Positions 8,688-21,417 of a DNA stretch of 35,304 bases are shown one piece after another. Below the pieces are notes generated by a model. It did not search any database, was not told the origin of the DNA, and saw only the letters and a program-made list of their open reading frames with translations. A program made the position numbers and the translations under genes. Numbering within the stretch: position 1 is the first letter of the stretch; each line of letters begins with the position of its first letter. The stretch is from Akkermansiaceae bacterium (lineage in GTDB: Bacteria > Verrucomicrobiota > Verrucomicrobiia > Verrucomicrobiales > Akkermansiaceae): positions 1-35,304 of the forward strand of contig CAISTY010000253.1 of assembly GCA_903888515.1 (NCBI GenBank), given 5' to 3'.

Positions 8688-10385
8688 TCATAGGGCGGCA
8701 GGAACGTCAACCCCGGGAGATGGATTCTTCAACAATTCCGCGTTTTCGGACGGATCGGACGGATCGGACGGATCGGACACATCGGACGGATCGGACGGAT
8801 CAGGCAGATCAGGCGCATCAGACGGTTCGGAAGGATCGGACGCATCAGACGGTTCGGGCAGATCAGGCGCATCAGACGGTTCGGCCGAGGCATCATCGGA
8901 GGGGATCACATCCGCAGAAGTGTCGTCGGTGGATTGGGGTATTCCGGATTTCTTCTTTTTGGTTTTTTTAGCTTTGGGGGCGTCGGTGGGATCGGGAATC
9001 GGGATTTCACGGACCTCCTGCACGGCAAGCGTATCGTCAGTGTAAAGCAGGATGTGGCCCTGATGGAGCAGCCAGAAGAGATCCGCGGCAAACTCCGATG
9101 GCGGCGCAGTGCCACCTTCCGGCAAGACGGCTTTCCAAAGACCTTCAAGTTTGGCGGGTTTGTTCGCGCGGATCCACGAGACGATGACGCCAGGGCGTTC
9201 GGCGAGGATGGCGCCGACTGGCAGCGGGTGCGGCCGTGCCGGGCCTGTTAGAAGTTTCCCCTGGCGTTTGAAAACCGGCAGGTGTTCGGTCTCGACGGCG
9301 CGGCACACCGAGGGGATGAGGATCGCCGGATGATTGCGGGCGTGGTTGCCGCAAATGATCAAAGAAGTCATCAGCGAGGGTGACAGGTGGGTTGCGGGGA
9401 TGGAGGCCAGGACTTCGGTATGGCGCACCTCGGCAAAGGCGCGCTCGACACATCGTGCAGCCAGCGCGCGTTCGGCTTCGCGCCGGTCGTCGATCCATGC
9501 GTCATCCGCATCGCCCTTGATCCGCCAATGGGTCTTTTGTTTCATGGTTTCCAACCACGCATTCACGGCATCCTCGCCACGCTCGGTACGGACCTTGGCG
9601 GAATAGACGGCGAATGGCATGTGAGGAAATCGTTCGCGGTGGAGGCGGCGCAGGTTCACCTGATAGGCATGGAAATTCGGCGGGCCGAGCCATTCGCCGG
9701 AGATTCCGCAGCGTGCGACCGACTGAAAGTTTCCGGTGGGGGGATCGACTTCGAGGGTTTCCTCTTCGATGAACTGATTGCGCAAATCCGAGTGCCACAA
9801 GTGGCGGATGGCCTCCTCGCGGGTGAGGAAAACGCATTCATCGATCTTGCCGCGCCACAATGGTGGGTGCGGATCAGGGGCTTCGAAGACCGCGCGGCAT
9901 CTGCCGCGTTCGGCGAGCAGGATTTTGGCGACGTCGTAAAGCGGATAGACACGTGCCACATGTTGGATTTCCTTGCCGATAAGATGGACGGCATGTGGAT
10001 CGGGGATGAGCGTCACGCGAACGCCTTCTGCGGGTGAAGCCTCCTCGATGCGCGGCGGGCCGTCACGGTGCTCAACGGGTTTCCCGCCGCGATCCTGAAA
10101 TGTGCGGTTGCCTCCATCACGGCCGCGAGAGCCGCCTCTACGATCATCCCCTCTACGATCATCGCCTCTACGATCATCCCCTCTGCGGTCATCCCCTCTG
10201 CGGTTGTCTCGGCGGGGCGGCCGATCCTCGGATGGGAAATCGGGTTTGGGCGTGGTCACTTGCGGGCCGCCAGTGGCACGTGCCCATGATGGACCGAGTG
10301 CAAAACTGGACAAGAGACTGCTCAACGGATCGTTATCTGAATCGCTCACGGGGTGAAGACTATCGAAGGATTTTGAAAATGACAA
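8688..10385 (-). CDS. Repeat-containing protein of unknown function (RRGDD and DPS repeats)
   Basis: The product has up to 565 residues from a TTG start at 10385; a GTG at 10349 is an alternative. Residues about 55-105 are an Arg/Asp/Gly-rich tract with five RRGDD repeats, like RGG-type RNA-binding tails. Residues about 120-450 form a well-conserved-looking globular core with several His/Trp/Cys motifs (HLIGKEIQHVARVYPLYDVA, LIICGNHARNHPAIL, DLFWLLHQGHILLY). A basic stretch KAKKTKKKKSG near 475 is followed by an acidic, Ser/Pro-rich tail of DPSDPSD and EPSDAPD repeats (about 495-550). The basic N-terminal and acidic C-terminal low-complexity arms suggest a nucleic-acid-associated protein, but I do not recognise the core family and assign no function. 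It lies downstream of waaA on the same strand with a 13-bp gap. Confidence 0.75.
   Translation of the reverse strand: MSFSKSFDSLHPVSDSDNDPLSSLLSSFALGPSWARATGGPQVTTPKPDFPSEDRPPRRDNRRGDDRRGDDRRGDDRRGDDRRGGSRGRDGGNRTFQDRGGKPVEHRDGPPRIEEASPAEGVRVTLIPDPHAVHLIGKEIQHVARVYPLYDVAKILLAERGRCRAVFEAPDPHPPLWRGKIDECVFLTREEAIRHLWHSDLRNQFIEEETLEVDPPTGNFQSVARCGISGEWLGPPNFHAYQVNLRRLHRERFPHMPFAVYSAKVRTERGEDAVNAWLETMKQKTHWRIKGDADDAWIDDRREAERALAARCVERAFAEVRHTEVLASIPATHLSPSLMTSLIICGNHARNHPAILIPSVCRAVETEHLPVFKRQGKLLTGPARPHPLPVGAILAERPGVIVSWIRANKPAKLEGLWKAVLPEGGTAPPSEFAADLFWLLHQGHILLYTDDTLAVQEVREIPIPDPTDAPKAKKTKKKKSGIPQSTDDTSADVIPSDDASAEPSDAPDLPEPSDASDPSEPSDAPDLPDPSDPSDVSDPSDPSDPSENAELLKNPSPGVDVPAAL
8748..8885 (-). 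repeat. 9-bp imperfect tandem repeat encoding Ser-Asp-Pro units
   Basis: A run of units close to GGATCGGAC/GGATCAGGC with 9-bp period lies inside the 3' end of the gene at 8688-10385 and encodes the acidic DPS/EPSDA tail. The period keeps the frame, so unit gain or loss only changes the tail length. Confidence 0.8.
10136..10205 (-). repeat. 15-bp tandem repeat encoding RRGDD units
   Basis: About five near-identical copies of a 15-bp unit (CTCTACGATCATCCC on the plus strand) encode the N-terminal RRGDD repeats of the same gene. The unit is a multiple of three. Confidence 0.8.
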
Positions 10386-10398
10386 ACTCCGCGTTGAG

Positions 10399-11706
10399 TC
10401 ATTTTTGCATGCTGGAAAGGGTGTTCAGCAGTGTCAGAATGCGACCTGTCGCGCCGTCATGACGGACGAGGAGTTGGGCTGCGTTGCGAGTCATGGTCAC
10501 TGCTGTTTGAGAATTCATAACACTGATAATCGCGTTGTGAAGTCCAGATTGATCGACAACGCGGAGGCACCCGTGCGCAGCGGTGAGACGGCTGGCCAAT
10601 GGCTCGAAGTTTTCCATGTGGGGGCCGCAGATCACGGGTTTACCGGCGAGAATGGCCTCGGCGGGATTCTGCCCGCCTCGGGCGAAGAAACTCTTGCCGA
10701 TGATCACCACGTCGGCGTGGGCCGTCCAATCGCGCAGCTCACCGGTGGAATCAATGAGCAACACCTGAGGACGATCATCGGACGACGCGAGCTTGCAAAG
10801 CGACGGAAACCGCGACCGCATCACCACCCCGAAGCCGGCAAGTTCCAGATCGTTTTTCACAGCGGCGCGGCGCTCCGCGTGGCGCGGCACGATCACGGGC
10901 AGCGCGTTTGGCACGGCGTCCCGGATGGCGGATGCGATCCACGCGTCTTCCCCGGCATGGGTGCTCGCGGCGAGGATGACCGGGCGCTGCTTTCCGAAAG
11001 CATCGAGCATGTCCTGGAAATCCGCTCGTTTCGCGGGTCGTGGGCCGTCACCGGGATCAAACTTCAGACTGCCGGTGTGATGAATCCTTTGCCGGTCCAC
11101 GCCGAGGTTCCGCCAGATTTCCGCGTCCTCGGGTTCCTGGATGGCGACCGCATCTAACAGAGAAAAAACCGGGCGCACCCATGCGGCGAAGCGCCGGTAG
11201 CGGCGTGACGACCGAGGGGACATGCGTGCGTTGACGAGGGCAACCGGAATCCGGCGATCCCGGCAAGCAAATAACAGATAGGGCCACGCCTCGCCCTCTA
11301 TCAGAACGATTTGCGACGGCTCGAAGTGCTTGCAATAACGCCGGACCATCGAGGGGAAATCAAGTGGCGCATAGGTGATCCGCAGTGCCTGGATGCCTGC
11401 GGTGCTTGCAACGGCGTGGCCGGTGGCGGTGCCGGTGGCAAGCACGAAACGCCGAGCGGGTTCGAGCACCAGCCATGCGCGGATGAGTTTCAGCGCGAGC
11501 AGGGATTCCCCCACACTGATGGCGTGGATGTGCACCGCGCCTTTGGGTTCGTTGTCGCGTGCCGTGGAGTAAACCGCCACCCGTTCACCGAGGCGCGTGC
11601 CGAAGCCGCCGCGCCGCAGCATTTTCACCAGCCAACCGGGAAAGGCCGCAATGAACAGCAGCGGCAGCAACAGCCGGTATAACAACAGGGCGGGAAACAA
11701 ACGCAT
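10399..11706 (-). CDS. waaA: 3-deoxy-D-manno-octulosonic acid (Kdo) transferase
   Basis: The product has 435 residues from ATG 11706; longer in-frame starts run into non-homologous sequence. WaaA (KdtA) transfers Kdo from CMP-Kdo to the lipid A precursor at the inner face of the cytoplasmic membrane. An N-terminal membrane anchor (LFPALLLYRLLLPLLFIAAF) is followed by the family motif AISVGE with the presumed catalytic base E67. The GT-B/GT30 second domain contains the segments IVPRHAERR, VVIIGKSFFARGGQNPAEA and PVICGPHMENF. Length is normal for the family (about 420-435). It implies an outer membrane with Kdo-containing lipopolysaccharide. Divergent from the RND remnant at 11749. Confidence 0.95.
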   Translation of the reverse strand: MRLFPALLLYRLLLPLLFIAAFPGWLVKMLRRGGFGTRLGERVAVYSTARDNEPKGAVHIHAISVGESLLALKLIRAWLVLEPARRFVLATGTATGHAVASTAGIQALRITYAPLDFPSMVRRYCKHFEPSQIVLIEGEAWPYLLFACRDRRIPVALVNARMSPRSSRRYRRFAAWVRPVFSLLDAVAIQEPEDAEIWRNLGVDRQRIHHTGSLKFDPGDGPRPAKRADFQDMLDAFGKQRPVILAASTHAGEDAWIASAIRDAVPNALPVIVPRHAERRAAVKNDLELAGFGVVMRSRFPSLCKLASSDDRPQVLLIDSTGELRDWTAHADVVIIGKSFFARGGQNPAEAILAGKPVICGPHMENFEPLASRLTAAHGCLRVVDQSGLHNAIISVMNSQTAVTMTRNAAQLLVRHDGATGRILTLLNTLSSMQK

Positions 11707-11748
11707 CGCTGCATACCATAGAAGGCCATTCGCAACAGGTAAAGCAGG

Positions 11749-11955
11749 ATGACTGAATCCTATCAACGCTTCAGCCGCAGCGATCTCATGCAAGCCGTCA
11801 AGGACGGCGCCAAACTCCGCCTGCGTCCCAAAGTCATGACCGTGGCCACCACCGTCGCCAGCTTGCTGCCCATCATGTGGAGCCACCGCCAGGACACCGA
11901 AGTCATGAAACCCCTGGCCACCCCCGTCATCGGCGGTATAGGCTCTCATGGGTGA
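11749..11955 (+). pseudogene. Remnant of a CusA/CzcA-type heavy-metal efflux RND transporter
   Basis: A 68-codon frame carries a typical late internal segment of CusA/CzcA proteins: [20 protein letters not shown] then [14 protein letters not shown]. This is the transmembrane region near the C-terminus of an about 1040-residue pump. Everything before and after is missing: the left side abuts the divergent waaA gene, and after VIGG the frame ends within a few codons where a real pump continues with its last two helices. No ribosome binding site is visible. It reads as a gene fragment left after deletion. Confidence 0.75.
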
Positions 11956-12104
11956 GTGGATAGAAATGCATTTGTTCAATGTCAATGCCGCATTTTTTGT
12001 AGGCGAATGCAGCGGGAAGACGTGGTCGAGGTTGCAAGCGGAAGCTTCGAATATACGGATTTTATTCCGTGCCATCACCGGCCCCGGCGGCATAGGATGC
12101 GCGC

Positions 12105-13382
12105 ATGCCGTTTCGCAACCTAGGACTTGAGGACGAGATTCTGCGTGCCATCCAGCAAGCAGGGTACATCCGGCCGACGCCGGTTCAGGCGGCTTGCATA
12201 CCCAAGGTGATGCAGGGACAGGACGTGATTGCCATTGCCCAGACGGGCACCGGCAAAACCGCGGCGTTTGTGCTGCCCATCCTGCACCGCCTTTCCCAGT
12301 GCCACCGCCAGGAGCAGTTGCGCGGCATCAAGGTGCTCATCCTCGCCCCTACCCGGGAACTCGCCGTCCAGATCGTAGACAACATCCGCGCCTATGGCCG
12401 TCACCTCCCGATCCGCACCGCCGCCATTTACGGAGGGGTCGATGAGGAAGCCCAAATCAAGGCCTTGCGCAAGGGCGTCCATATCATCGTCGCAACCCCC
12501 GGACGCTTGTTAGATCTACTGGAACGCCACAAACTCGATTTCAACCTGCTGGAAATCCTCGTCCTCGATGAAGCGGACCGGATGCTGCACATGGGTTTCC
12601 GGCCGGACATCGAGACCATCGTCGGCACTTTGCCGAAACGACGCCAAACCCTCATGTTTTCCGCCACCCTTTCCAAAGAGATCGAATCGCTGGCGCGCCG
12701 GTTCCTATATCAGCCGAAAATGGTCCAGATCGGCAAACGGTCGAACCCCGCAGACACCGTGACCCAGTGCGTCTATGAGGTGCCCGCTCACTTGAAAAAC
12801 GCCCTCCTGCTGGAACTGCTCCGACAACCGGAATTCAAAAGAGTCCTCGTCTTCACCCGCATGAAGGACGGCGCGGACCGGCTCACGAATTTTCTCAAAC
12901 TCGCCCAAGTGAAAGTCGCCAAGCTCCACTCCAGCCGCTCGCAGGACCAACGGCTCCAAGCCCTTCAGGATTTCAAGGACGGCAAAGCCCAGGTCCTGAT
13001 CGCCACGGATATCGTGGCGCGCGGCATCGATATCGATGGCGTCTCCCACGTCGTCAACTATGATTTCCCGGTCAACCCGGAGGACTATGTGCACCGCATC
13101 GGACGCACCGGACGCGCCGAATCACCGGGCGATGCCATCAGCTTCGTCCCCAAACAGGATCTCAACCTGTTAGACATGCTCGAACTTTTCATTTGCCAGA
13201 GGCTCGTTAGAAAACATTTGCGAGGCTTCAACTACCACGCCCCCGTCCCTCCTCCCGCGCCCGGTGAGAAACCACCGCGCCGCGACTGGCGGAAACGCAC
13301 CCGCGATATGGAGGCCATGAAAGCGGCCCCATCCTCAAAACGCCCTCCGCCAAAACCCGCTGACAGGCGCGGGAAAAAATAA
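12105..13382 (+). CDS. rhlE: DEAD-box ATP-dependent RNA helicase, RhlE type
   Basis: The product has 425 residues. All helicase motifs are visible in order: Q motif (GYIRPTPVQ, about 20-28), Walker A AQTGTGKT (45-52), PTRELA, TPGR, DEAD (LVLDEADRMLHMGF, typical of RhlE), SAT, the second RecA domain (RVLVFTRMKDGADRL, ATDIVARGID) and HRIGRTGR. The C-terminal tail is basic and Pro-rich (PPRRDWRKRTRD... RGKK), which in this family binds RNA. RhlE-type helicases unwind short RNA duplexes in ribosome assembly and RNA decay. An AGGA sits 8-11 nt upstream of the ATG. The gene is monocistronic, with a 306-bp gap before ligA. Confidence 0.93.
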   Translation: MPFRNLGLEDEILRAIQQAGYIRPTPVQAACIPKVMQGQDVIAIAQTGTGKTAAFVLPILHRLSQCHRQEQLRGIKVLILAPTRELAVQIVDNIRAYGRHLPIRTAAIYGGVDEEAQIKALRKGVHIIVATPGRLLDLLERHKLDFNLLEILVLDEADRMLHMGFRPDIETIVGTLPKRRQTLMFSATLSKEIESLARRFLYQPKMVQIGKRSNPADTVTQCVYEVPAHLKNALLLELLRQPEFKRVLVFTRMKDGADRLTNFLKLAQVKVAKLHSSRSQDQRLQALQDFKDGKAQVLIATDIVARGIDIDGVSHVVNYDFPVNPEDYVHRIGRTGRAESPGDAISFVPKQDLNLLDMLELFICQRLVRKHLRGFNYHAPVPPPAPGEKPPRRDWRKRTRDMEAMKAAPSSKRPPPKPADRRGKK

Positions 13383-17200
<3,818 letters not shown>

Positions 17201-17226
17201 GATGGAGTTGCTGGGAAAAATTGGAA

Positions 17227-17784
17227 TTACACGCGGCGGGCCTTTTTCGGGCGGCAGCCGTTATGCGGGATCGGGGTGACGTCACGGATCGAGAGAATTT
17301 CCAGACCCAGACCTTGCACGGCACGCACTGCGGATTCGCGACCGGATCCCGGACCTTTCACGCGCACGTCCACTTCCTTGAGCCCATGGCCCATGGCTTG
17401 GCGGCAGGCGTCCTGCGACACCACCTGCGCGGCATAGGCCGTGCTCTTGCGGGATCCCTTGAAGCCCATCTTGCCAGCCGTCGACCAACCGATCGAGTTG
17501 CCATTGACGTCCGTCACGCTGACCAGGGTGTTGTTGAAGGTGGCGGTCACATGGACCACGCCGCGGACCACGTTCTTCGCGCCCTTGGCCTTGTGGATTT
17601 TGATCTCCTCTTCACCTCCGCCGATCTCGGCGAAAATGTCGCGCCTGGCTTCTTTTTTCGGTGCCTCGGGAGCATTCGCAGCGGCCGGCACGGGAGCGAC
17701 GGCCGGCACGGGAGCGACGACCGGCACGGGAGCAGCGGCCGGCACGGGAGTGACAGCTTCATTATTGGTTACTTCGTCAGACAT
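17227..17784 (-). CDS. rpsK: 30S ribosomal protein S11 with an Ala/Pro-rich N-terminal extension
   Basis: The product has 185 residues against about 125-130 normally. The conserved S11 core covers about 60-185 ([40 protein letters not shown] segment, and C-terminal [14 protein letters not shown]). S11 forms part of the 30S platform near the mRNA exit and the E site. The first about 55 residues are an added tail of APVPV/APVPA repeats followed by a charged linker ([15 protein letters not shown]). No methionine fits a standard short S11 start, so the extension appears to be translated. It lies 26 bp upstream of rpsD and 18 bp downstream of rpsM. Confidence 0.95.
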   Translation of the reverse strand: MSDEVTNNEAVTPVPAAAPVPVVAPVPAVAPVPAAANAPEAPKKEARRDIFAEIGGGEEEIKIHKAKGAKNVVRGVVHVTATFNNTLVSVTDVNGNSIGWSTAGKMGFKGSRKSTAYAAQVVSQDACRQAMGHGLKEVDVRVKGPGSGRESAVRAVQGLGLEILSIRDVTPIPHNGCRPKKARRV

Positions 17785-17802
17785 GAGATGGAAATGCGGA
17801 GG

Positions 17803-18171
17803 TTATTTTTTGACGCCGACGGTCTTTTTCTTACCCTTGCGGGTACGTGCATTGGTGCGGGTGCGCTGGCCGCGGACCGGCAACCCGCGTTTGTGGCGGA
17901 TCCCGCGGTAACAGTTGATGGAAGTCAAACGCTTCAATTGCGCTTGGCGCTCGCGACGCAGATCGCCTTCGACCATGATCGCTTCGCTTTGGATCACTTG
18001 GGAGATGCGTACCAGTTGCTCCTCGCTGAGCTGGCCGGTGCGGATGTTCGGATCGACCCCCGCGTGTTCAAGGATCTTGGCCGCCGTCGGACGACCAATG
18101 CCAAACATATACGGCAAGGACGCTTCGATGCGCTTTTCGTTGGGAATTTCAATACCTAGAATACGTGCCAT
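17803..18171 (-). CDS. rpsM: 30S ribosomal protein S13
   Basis: The product has 122 residues from ATG 18171 ([19 protein letters not shown]). The helix-two-turn-helix and the basic C-terminal tail ([26 protein letters not shown]) match S13 fully. S13 sits in the 30S head and contacts the P-site tRNA and the 50S bridge. A longer in-frame start at 18264 only adds unrelated sequence. First gene of rpsM-rpsK-rpsD, with a candidate promoter 66 nt upstream; rpmJ is not found in front of it. Confidence 0.97.
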   Translation of the reverse strand: MARILGIEIPNEKRIEASLPYMFGIGRPTAAKILEHAGVDPNIRTGQLSEEQLVRISQVIQSEAIMVEGDLRRERQAQLKRLTSINCYRGIRHKRGLPVRGQRTRTNARTRKGKKKTVGVKK

Positions 18172-18236
18172 GATGTGCGTGTGTTCGCGTGACCGCGTCG
18201 GTGGCCGGATGCCTCCAGAGATCCCGCGGGGCGGAC

Positions 18237-18264
18237 GGTTTAGCAGAGAACCGGGAACTGGCAA
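18237..18264 (-). promoter_or_regulatory. Candidate promoter of rpsM-rpsK-rpsD
   Basis: On the minus strand TTGCCA (18259-18264), a 16-nt spacer and TAAACC (18237-18242), preceded by a TG-C extended -10 element. It leaves a leader of about 58 nt before rpsM, longer than at the other promoters here. Confidence 0.45.
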
Positions 18265-18413
18265 GTCGGAAATGGAAAAATTCGCGCATCTTGCAAGATT
18301 TTATCGCGACTCCCGGATTTTCCGGGCATCCGGCGCGGCTACGGCACGTCCGGCAACGGCTCCGGCCATGGCGGATGTCTCGCTCATGGCTCCAAGCTCC
18401 CGGCGATTCGCTC

Positions 18414-18950
18414 TCACGCCATGATCTCCAGCGCCACTTGATCCGCCATCGCTTGCCCGGCGAGACGCGCCACGAGCACCAAGGCGAAATCCATGGCGGT
18501 GCCCGCCCCACGCGAGGTGATGAGATCGCCATCGACCACCACGCGCTCGTCAAGTCCGCCGCCGAGTTCCCCGCGCACCGAGTGATAGGCCGTGAAACGA
18601 CGCCCTGCCAGCAACCCTGCGTCTAGCAGAACCAACGGCGCGGCACAAATCGCTGCCACCGGTTTGCCTGCGGCCGCGAAATCCCCAGCCAAAATGGCGG
18701 CGCGGCCATCACTGCGCATGAAGCCCACTCCGGGACCACCGGGAATAAGCAGCAAATCAAAGCCGGACGTATCGAGATCCGCCAAGGCGGCGTCTGTCGC
18801 CATGCGGATCCCGCATCGTCCAACCAGGATTTCACCCTGCAACGAGGCGATCACCACCTCGACACCCGCACGGCGCAGCAGATCGATCGGAGTGACGGCT
18901 TCCATTTCCTCAAAACCGTCGCCTAACAAACATAACACGCGCTTTTTCAT
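18414..18950 (-). CDS. DJ-1/PfpI (ThiJ/YajL) family protein
   Basis: The product has 178 residues. The flavodoxin-like fold shows the family's active site: Glu in DGFEEME (E15 region), the nucleophile elbow AAICAAP with Cys102, and the conserved TSRGAGTAMDFAL near 145-160. YajL/DJ-1 proteins of this class protect against oxidative and carbonyl stress; glyoxalase or deglycase activity is debated in the family, so I give no specific reaction. It lies between trpS and the ribosomal operon on the minus strand with 33 bp to trpS. Confidence 0.9.
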   Translation of the reverse strand: MKKRVLCLLGDGFEEMEAVTPIDLLRRAGVEVVIASLQGEILVGRCGIRMATDAALADLDTSGFDLLLIPGGPGVGFMRSDGRAAILAGDFAAAGKPVAAICAAPLVLLDAGLLAGRRFTAYHSVRGELGGGLDERVVVDGDLITSRGAGTAMDFALVLVARLAGQAMADQVALEIMA

Positions 18951-18983
18951 GGCAGTTTGATTGGGGGGTTCAGTTGTTGTGTT

Positions 18984-19949
18984 TCAACGAAGCCCTACCG
19001 CATGGCGCACCCGGTCGAGCGTTTTGGCGGCTTCCTCGCGTGCCCGCGCGGCACCTGCGGAAAGCACTCTATCAACATAACCGGGATCCGCCAGAACTTC
19101 CGACCGACGCTCACGCATCGGCGCGTAATAATCCCAGTAGGCGTCGGCCAGACGTTTTTTGAAAACCCCGTAACCGATGCCGCCGCGCTCGTGATCCGCC
19201 ACCATTGCGGCGTAATCCGCCTCACTGGCATAGAGTTTGTACAATGCCAGAATCGTCGAGTTGGCCACCGGCTTGGGCTCATCCACCGCAGTCGAATCGG
19301 TGGTGATTTTCATGATCAGATTTTTCAACGGCTTCTCCTCGCCGAAGATAGGCAGGGTGTTGCCATAACTCTTGCTCATCTTCCGGCCATCGAGCCCGAC
19401 AATCACGGCGGTGTCTTCGCGGATGATCGGCTCCGGCAGAACAACCGTGCCATCGCCGAACGTCTCGTTGAGTTTCACCGCAATGTCGCGGGTGACTTCG
19501 AGGTGTTGTTTCTGGTCCCTGCCGACCGGCACTTGATTCGAATCGTAGAGCAAAATGTCCGCGGCCATCAGCACCGGATAGGCGAACAATCCGTGGTTCG
19601 CGGCAATGCCTTGGGCAACCTTGTCCTTGTATGAGTGGCACTTGGCTAACAGACCCATCGGACAAACCGTCGAAAGAATCCACGCCAACTCGTTAACTTC
19701 CGGCACCGCGCTCTGGCGGAAAAAAACCGCCCGCTCCGGATCTAGCCCGCAGCCAAGGAAATCCACCGCCAGTTCCCGCACGTTGTCGCGCAATGCCGCG
19801 GGATCCTGCGACGACGTCATGGCATGATAGTCGGCAATGAAATAAAACGCCTCGCCCATTTCCTGCAGGCGCACGGCGGGTTCGATCGCGCCGAAGTAGT
19901 TCCCGACGTGAAGTTTTCCGCTAGGTTGAAGACCGGTTAGAATGCGCAT
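18984..19949 (-). CDS. trpS: Tryptophanyl-tRNA synthetase
   Basis: The product has 321 residues from ATG 19949 (MRILTGLQPSGKLHVGNYFG). This is a class I synthetase charging tRNA-Trp. The HIGH-type signature is GKLHVGNY (about 11-18) and the KMSKS loop is GRKMSKSYGN (about 190-200). The length matches bacterial TrpRS (about 320-335). An in-frame ATG four codons upstream (19961) would sit within the candidate -10 box, so the shorter start is preferred. Confidence 0.95.
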   Translation of the reverse strand: MRILTGLQPSGKLHVGNYFGAIEPAVRLQEMGEAFYFIADYHAMTSSQDPAALRDNVRELAVDFLGCGLDPERAVFFRQSAVPEVNELAWILSTVCPMGLLAKCHSYKDKVAQGIAANHGLFAYPVLMAADILLYDSNQVPVGRDQKQHLEVTRDIAVKLNETFGDGTVVLPEPIIREDTAVIVGLDGRKMSKSYGNTLPIFGEEKPLKNLIMKITTDSTAVDEPKPVANSTILALYKLYASEADYAAMVADHERGGIGYGVFKKRLADAYWDYYAPMRERRSEVLADPGYVDRVLSAGAARAREEAAKTLDRVRHAVGLR

Positions 19950-19956
19950 GGCGCAT

Positions 19957-19986
19957 AGCATGGATTCGTGGCACGGACCTGGTCAA
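19957..19986 (-). promoter_or_regulatory. Candidate trpS promoter
   Basis: On the minus strand TTGACC (19981-19986), an 18-nt spacer and CATGCT (19957-19962), with 7 nt to the chosen ATG. The -10 is weak; the position fits the short-leader pattern seen at other genes here. Confidence 0.3.
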
Positions 19987-20046
19987 GCCGCACGCTCATA
20001 AAAAACCACGGCCGACACGTTCGATGTGTTCGCGCAGGCGGCATGA

Positions 20047-21378
20047 TCAAGGCTTGCGTTGTTCCAAACCAGGAGACTCACCACCCGGCAACGGTACGGC
20101 CCATCCCGGGGAGACGCGCAATTCCGAAATCCCAACCGGCACCAACTCCTCCTCCAGGTCCGCTCGATATGATGACCATTCCTTGATCAAACGGAAGGTC
20201 ACCGCCAACAACGTGGGCCCCATGAAAACCCCTACCAGACCAAAGGCCAACGCTCCCCCAATCACCCCGCAAAAAATCAGCGCAAACGGCATTTTGTTGC
20301 CCTGGCTGATCAAAAAGGGCCGTAAAAAATTGTCCACGCTGCTGATCCCGAGAAATCCCCATAACAACATGAAAACCCCATAACCCGGCTCATTCTGGGC
20401 AAACAACCAAAACGACGCCGGCAACCAAATGAGCGGCGGACCAAACGGAACCACCGCGAAAAAAAAGGTCAGCACCGCCAGCAAGACCGCTCCCGGAACC
20501 CCAGCAATCCAAAACCCCAGTCCCGCCACCAATGCCTGAACAACCGCAGTTCCCAAAATCCCGTAAATCACCCCCCGCACGGTATCGCCCGCCACCTTGA
20601 TCAAATGACGGCCGCGGGCACCCGCCAAACGCTCCACCGCCACCGCCAGCCGTGCCGCAAGCTCGGGCGAGTCCCGTAACAGGAAAAACGCGAGAAACGC
20701 ACTGATCAATACCTGCGCCACCCCCTGCACCACCGCCTTGCCGGCCGAAATCAACCACGACCGCGCCCACGCCAGAAACCTGCCTAACAAAACCACGACA
20801 TGCGGGGAGTCCGTTTTCCGCTCTTCCTCCGCCGCGGCATCACCGGAGACATTGTTGACCGGAGCAGGTGTCTCCTGAACGAGCAATCCGGTCTCGGTTT
20901 CCACCACGATCTTCGGTCGCGGCGGCGGCGTTTTCACTTCCTTGTCGAGCTGATCCATCCAGCGGTTCCGGTCTTCCGCCAAAACCGACCAGTAAATCTC
21001 CAACTCATCGCCCACCACCGGTACCCGCCCAACCCACTCCGGCGGCGAATCGGGCACCGCCATGAACCAATTGCGCGTCGCCATCGCCAAATCCTTGCCG
21101 TCCTCGGCAATGCTGATCCCAACCAACACCACCGGCCCCGCAAACAAGATCGTCACCGTAAGCGTCACAAAACAGGCCGCCATCGTCCGTGATCCCCTGA
21201 ACCAGCGGGTGAACATCCGTTGCATCGGATGCAGCGAATAGGCCAGAATCATCGCCCATATCAGCGCCGTAATGAACGGACGCAGCACGAAAAAACACCC
21301 CGTCAACAGCAACAACAGCGCCAAACCTCCCAACAAAGGTTCGGGTTTCCAGAAAACCTTGGGCTTTTCGAATGCCAT
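20047..21378 (-). CDS. AI-2E family membrane transporter (PerM/TqsA-like)
   Basis: The product has 443 residues. Hydrophobic helices lie near the N-terminus (about 15-80, GGLALLLLLTGCFFVLRPFI) and in the C-terminal half (about 225-395, including GVPGAVLLAVLTFFFAVVPFGPP). The family signature PFGPPLIWLPASFWLF and the VDNFLRPFLISQG motif are clear. A soluble insert (about 105-195, acidic and Pro-rich) separates the two parts and is longer than in typical members. Members include the AI-2 exporter TqsA and Na+/H+ antiporters, so the substrate cannot be told. Divergent from the SurA-like gene across 207 bp. Confidence 0.88.
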   Translation of the reverse strand: MAFEKPKVFWKPEPLLGGLALLLLLTGCFFVLRPFITALIWAMILAYSLHPMQRMFTRWFRGSRTMAACFVTLTVTILFAGPVVLVGISIAEDGKDLAMATRNWFMAVPDSPPEWVGRVPVVGDELEIYWSVLAEDRNRWMDQLDKEVKTPPPRPKIVVETETGLLVQETPAPVNNVSGDAAAEEERKTDSPHVVVLLGRFLAWARSWLISAGKAVVQGVAQVLISAFLAFFLLRDSPELAARLAVAVERLAGARGRHLIKVAGDTVRGVIYGILGTAVVQALVAGLGFWIAGVPGAVLLAVLTFFFAVVPFGPPLIWLPASFWLFAQNEPGYGVFMLLWGFLGISSVDNFLRPFLISQGNKMPFALIFCGVIGGALAFGLVGVFMGPTLLAVTFRLIKEWSSYRADLEEELVPVGISELRVSPGWAVPLPGGESPGLEQRKP

Positions 21379-21387
21379 CCGGCACGG

Positions 21388-21417
21388 ATTCTAATCATGT
21401 GTTCGCTCATCTGCCAA
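21388..21417 (-). promoter_or_regulatory. Candidate promoter of the AI-2E transporter gene
   Basis: On the minus strand TTGGCA (21412-21417), an 18-nt spacer and TAGAAT (21388-21393); the -10 ends 9 nt before the ATG, giving a leader of only 2-3 nt. Confidence 0.5.

Noticed and set aside
10068..10289. Plus-strand frame with STIIP repeats
   Set aside because: It is the complement of the RRGDD-coding repeats; repetitive DNA stays open in several frames.
11707..12093. Upstream extension of waaA
   Set aside because: The in-frame upstream translation is opposite to the RND fragment and non-homologous to WaaA; the membrane anchor typical of the WaaA N-terminus begins at 11706.
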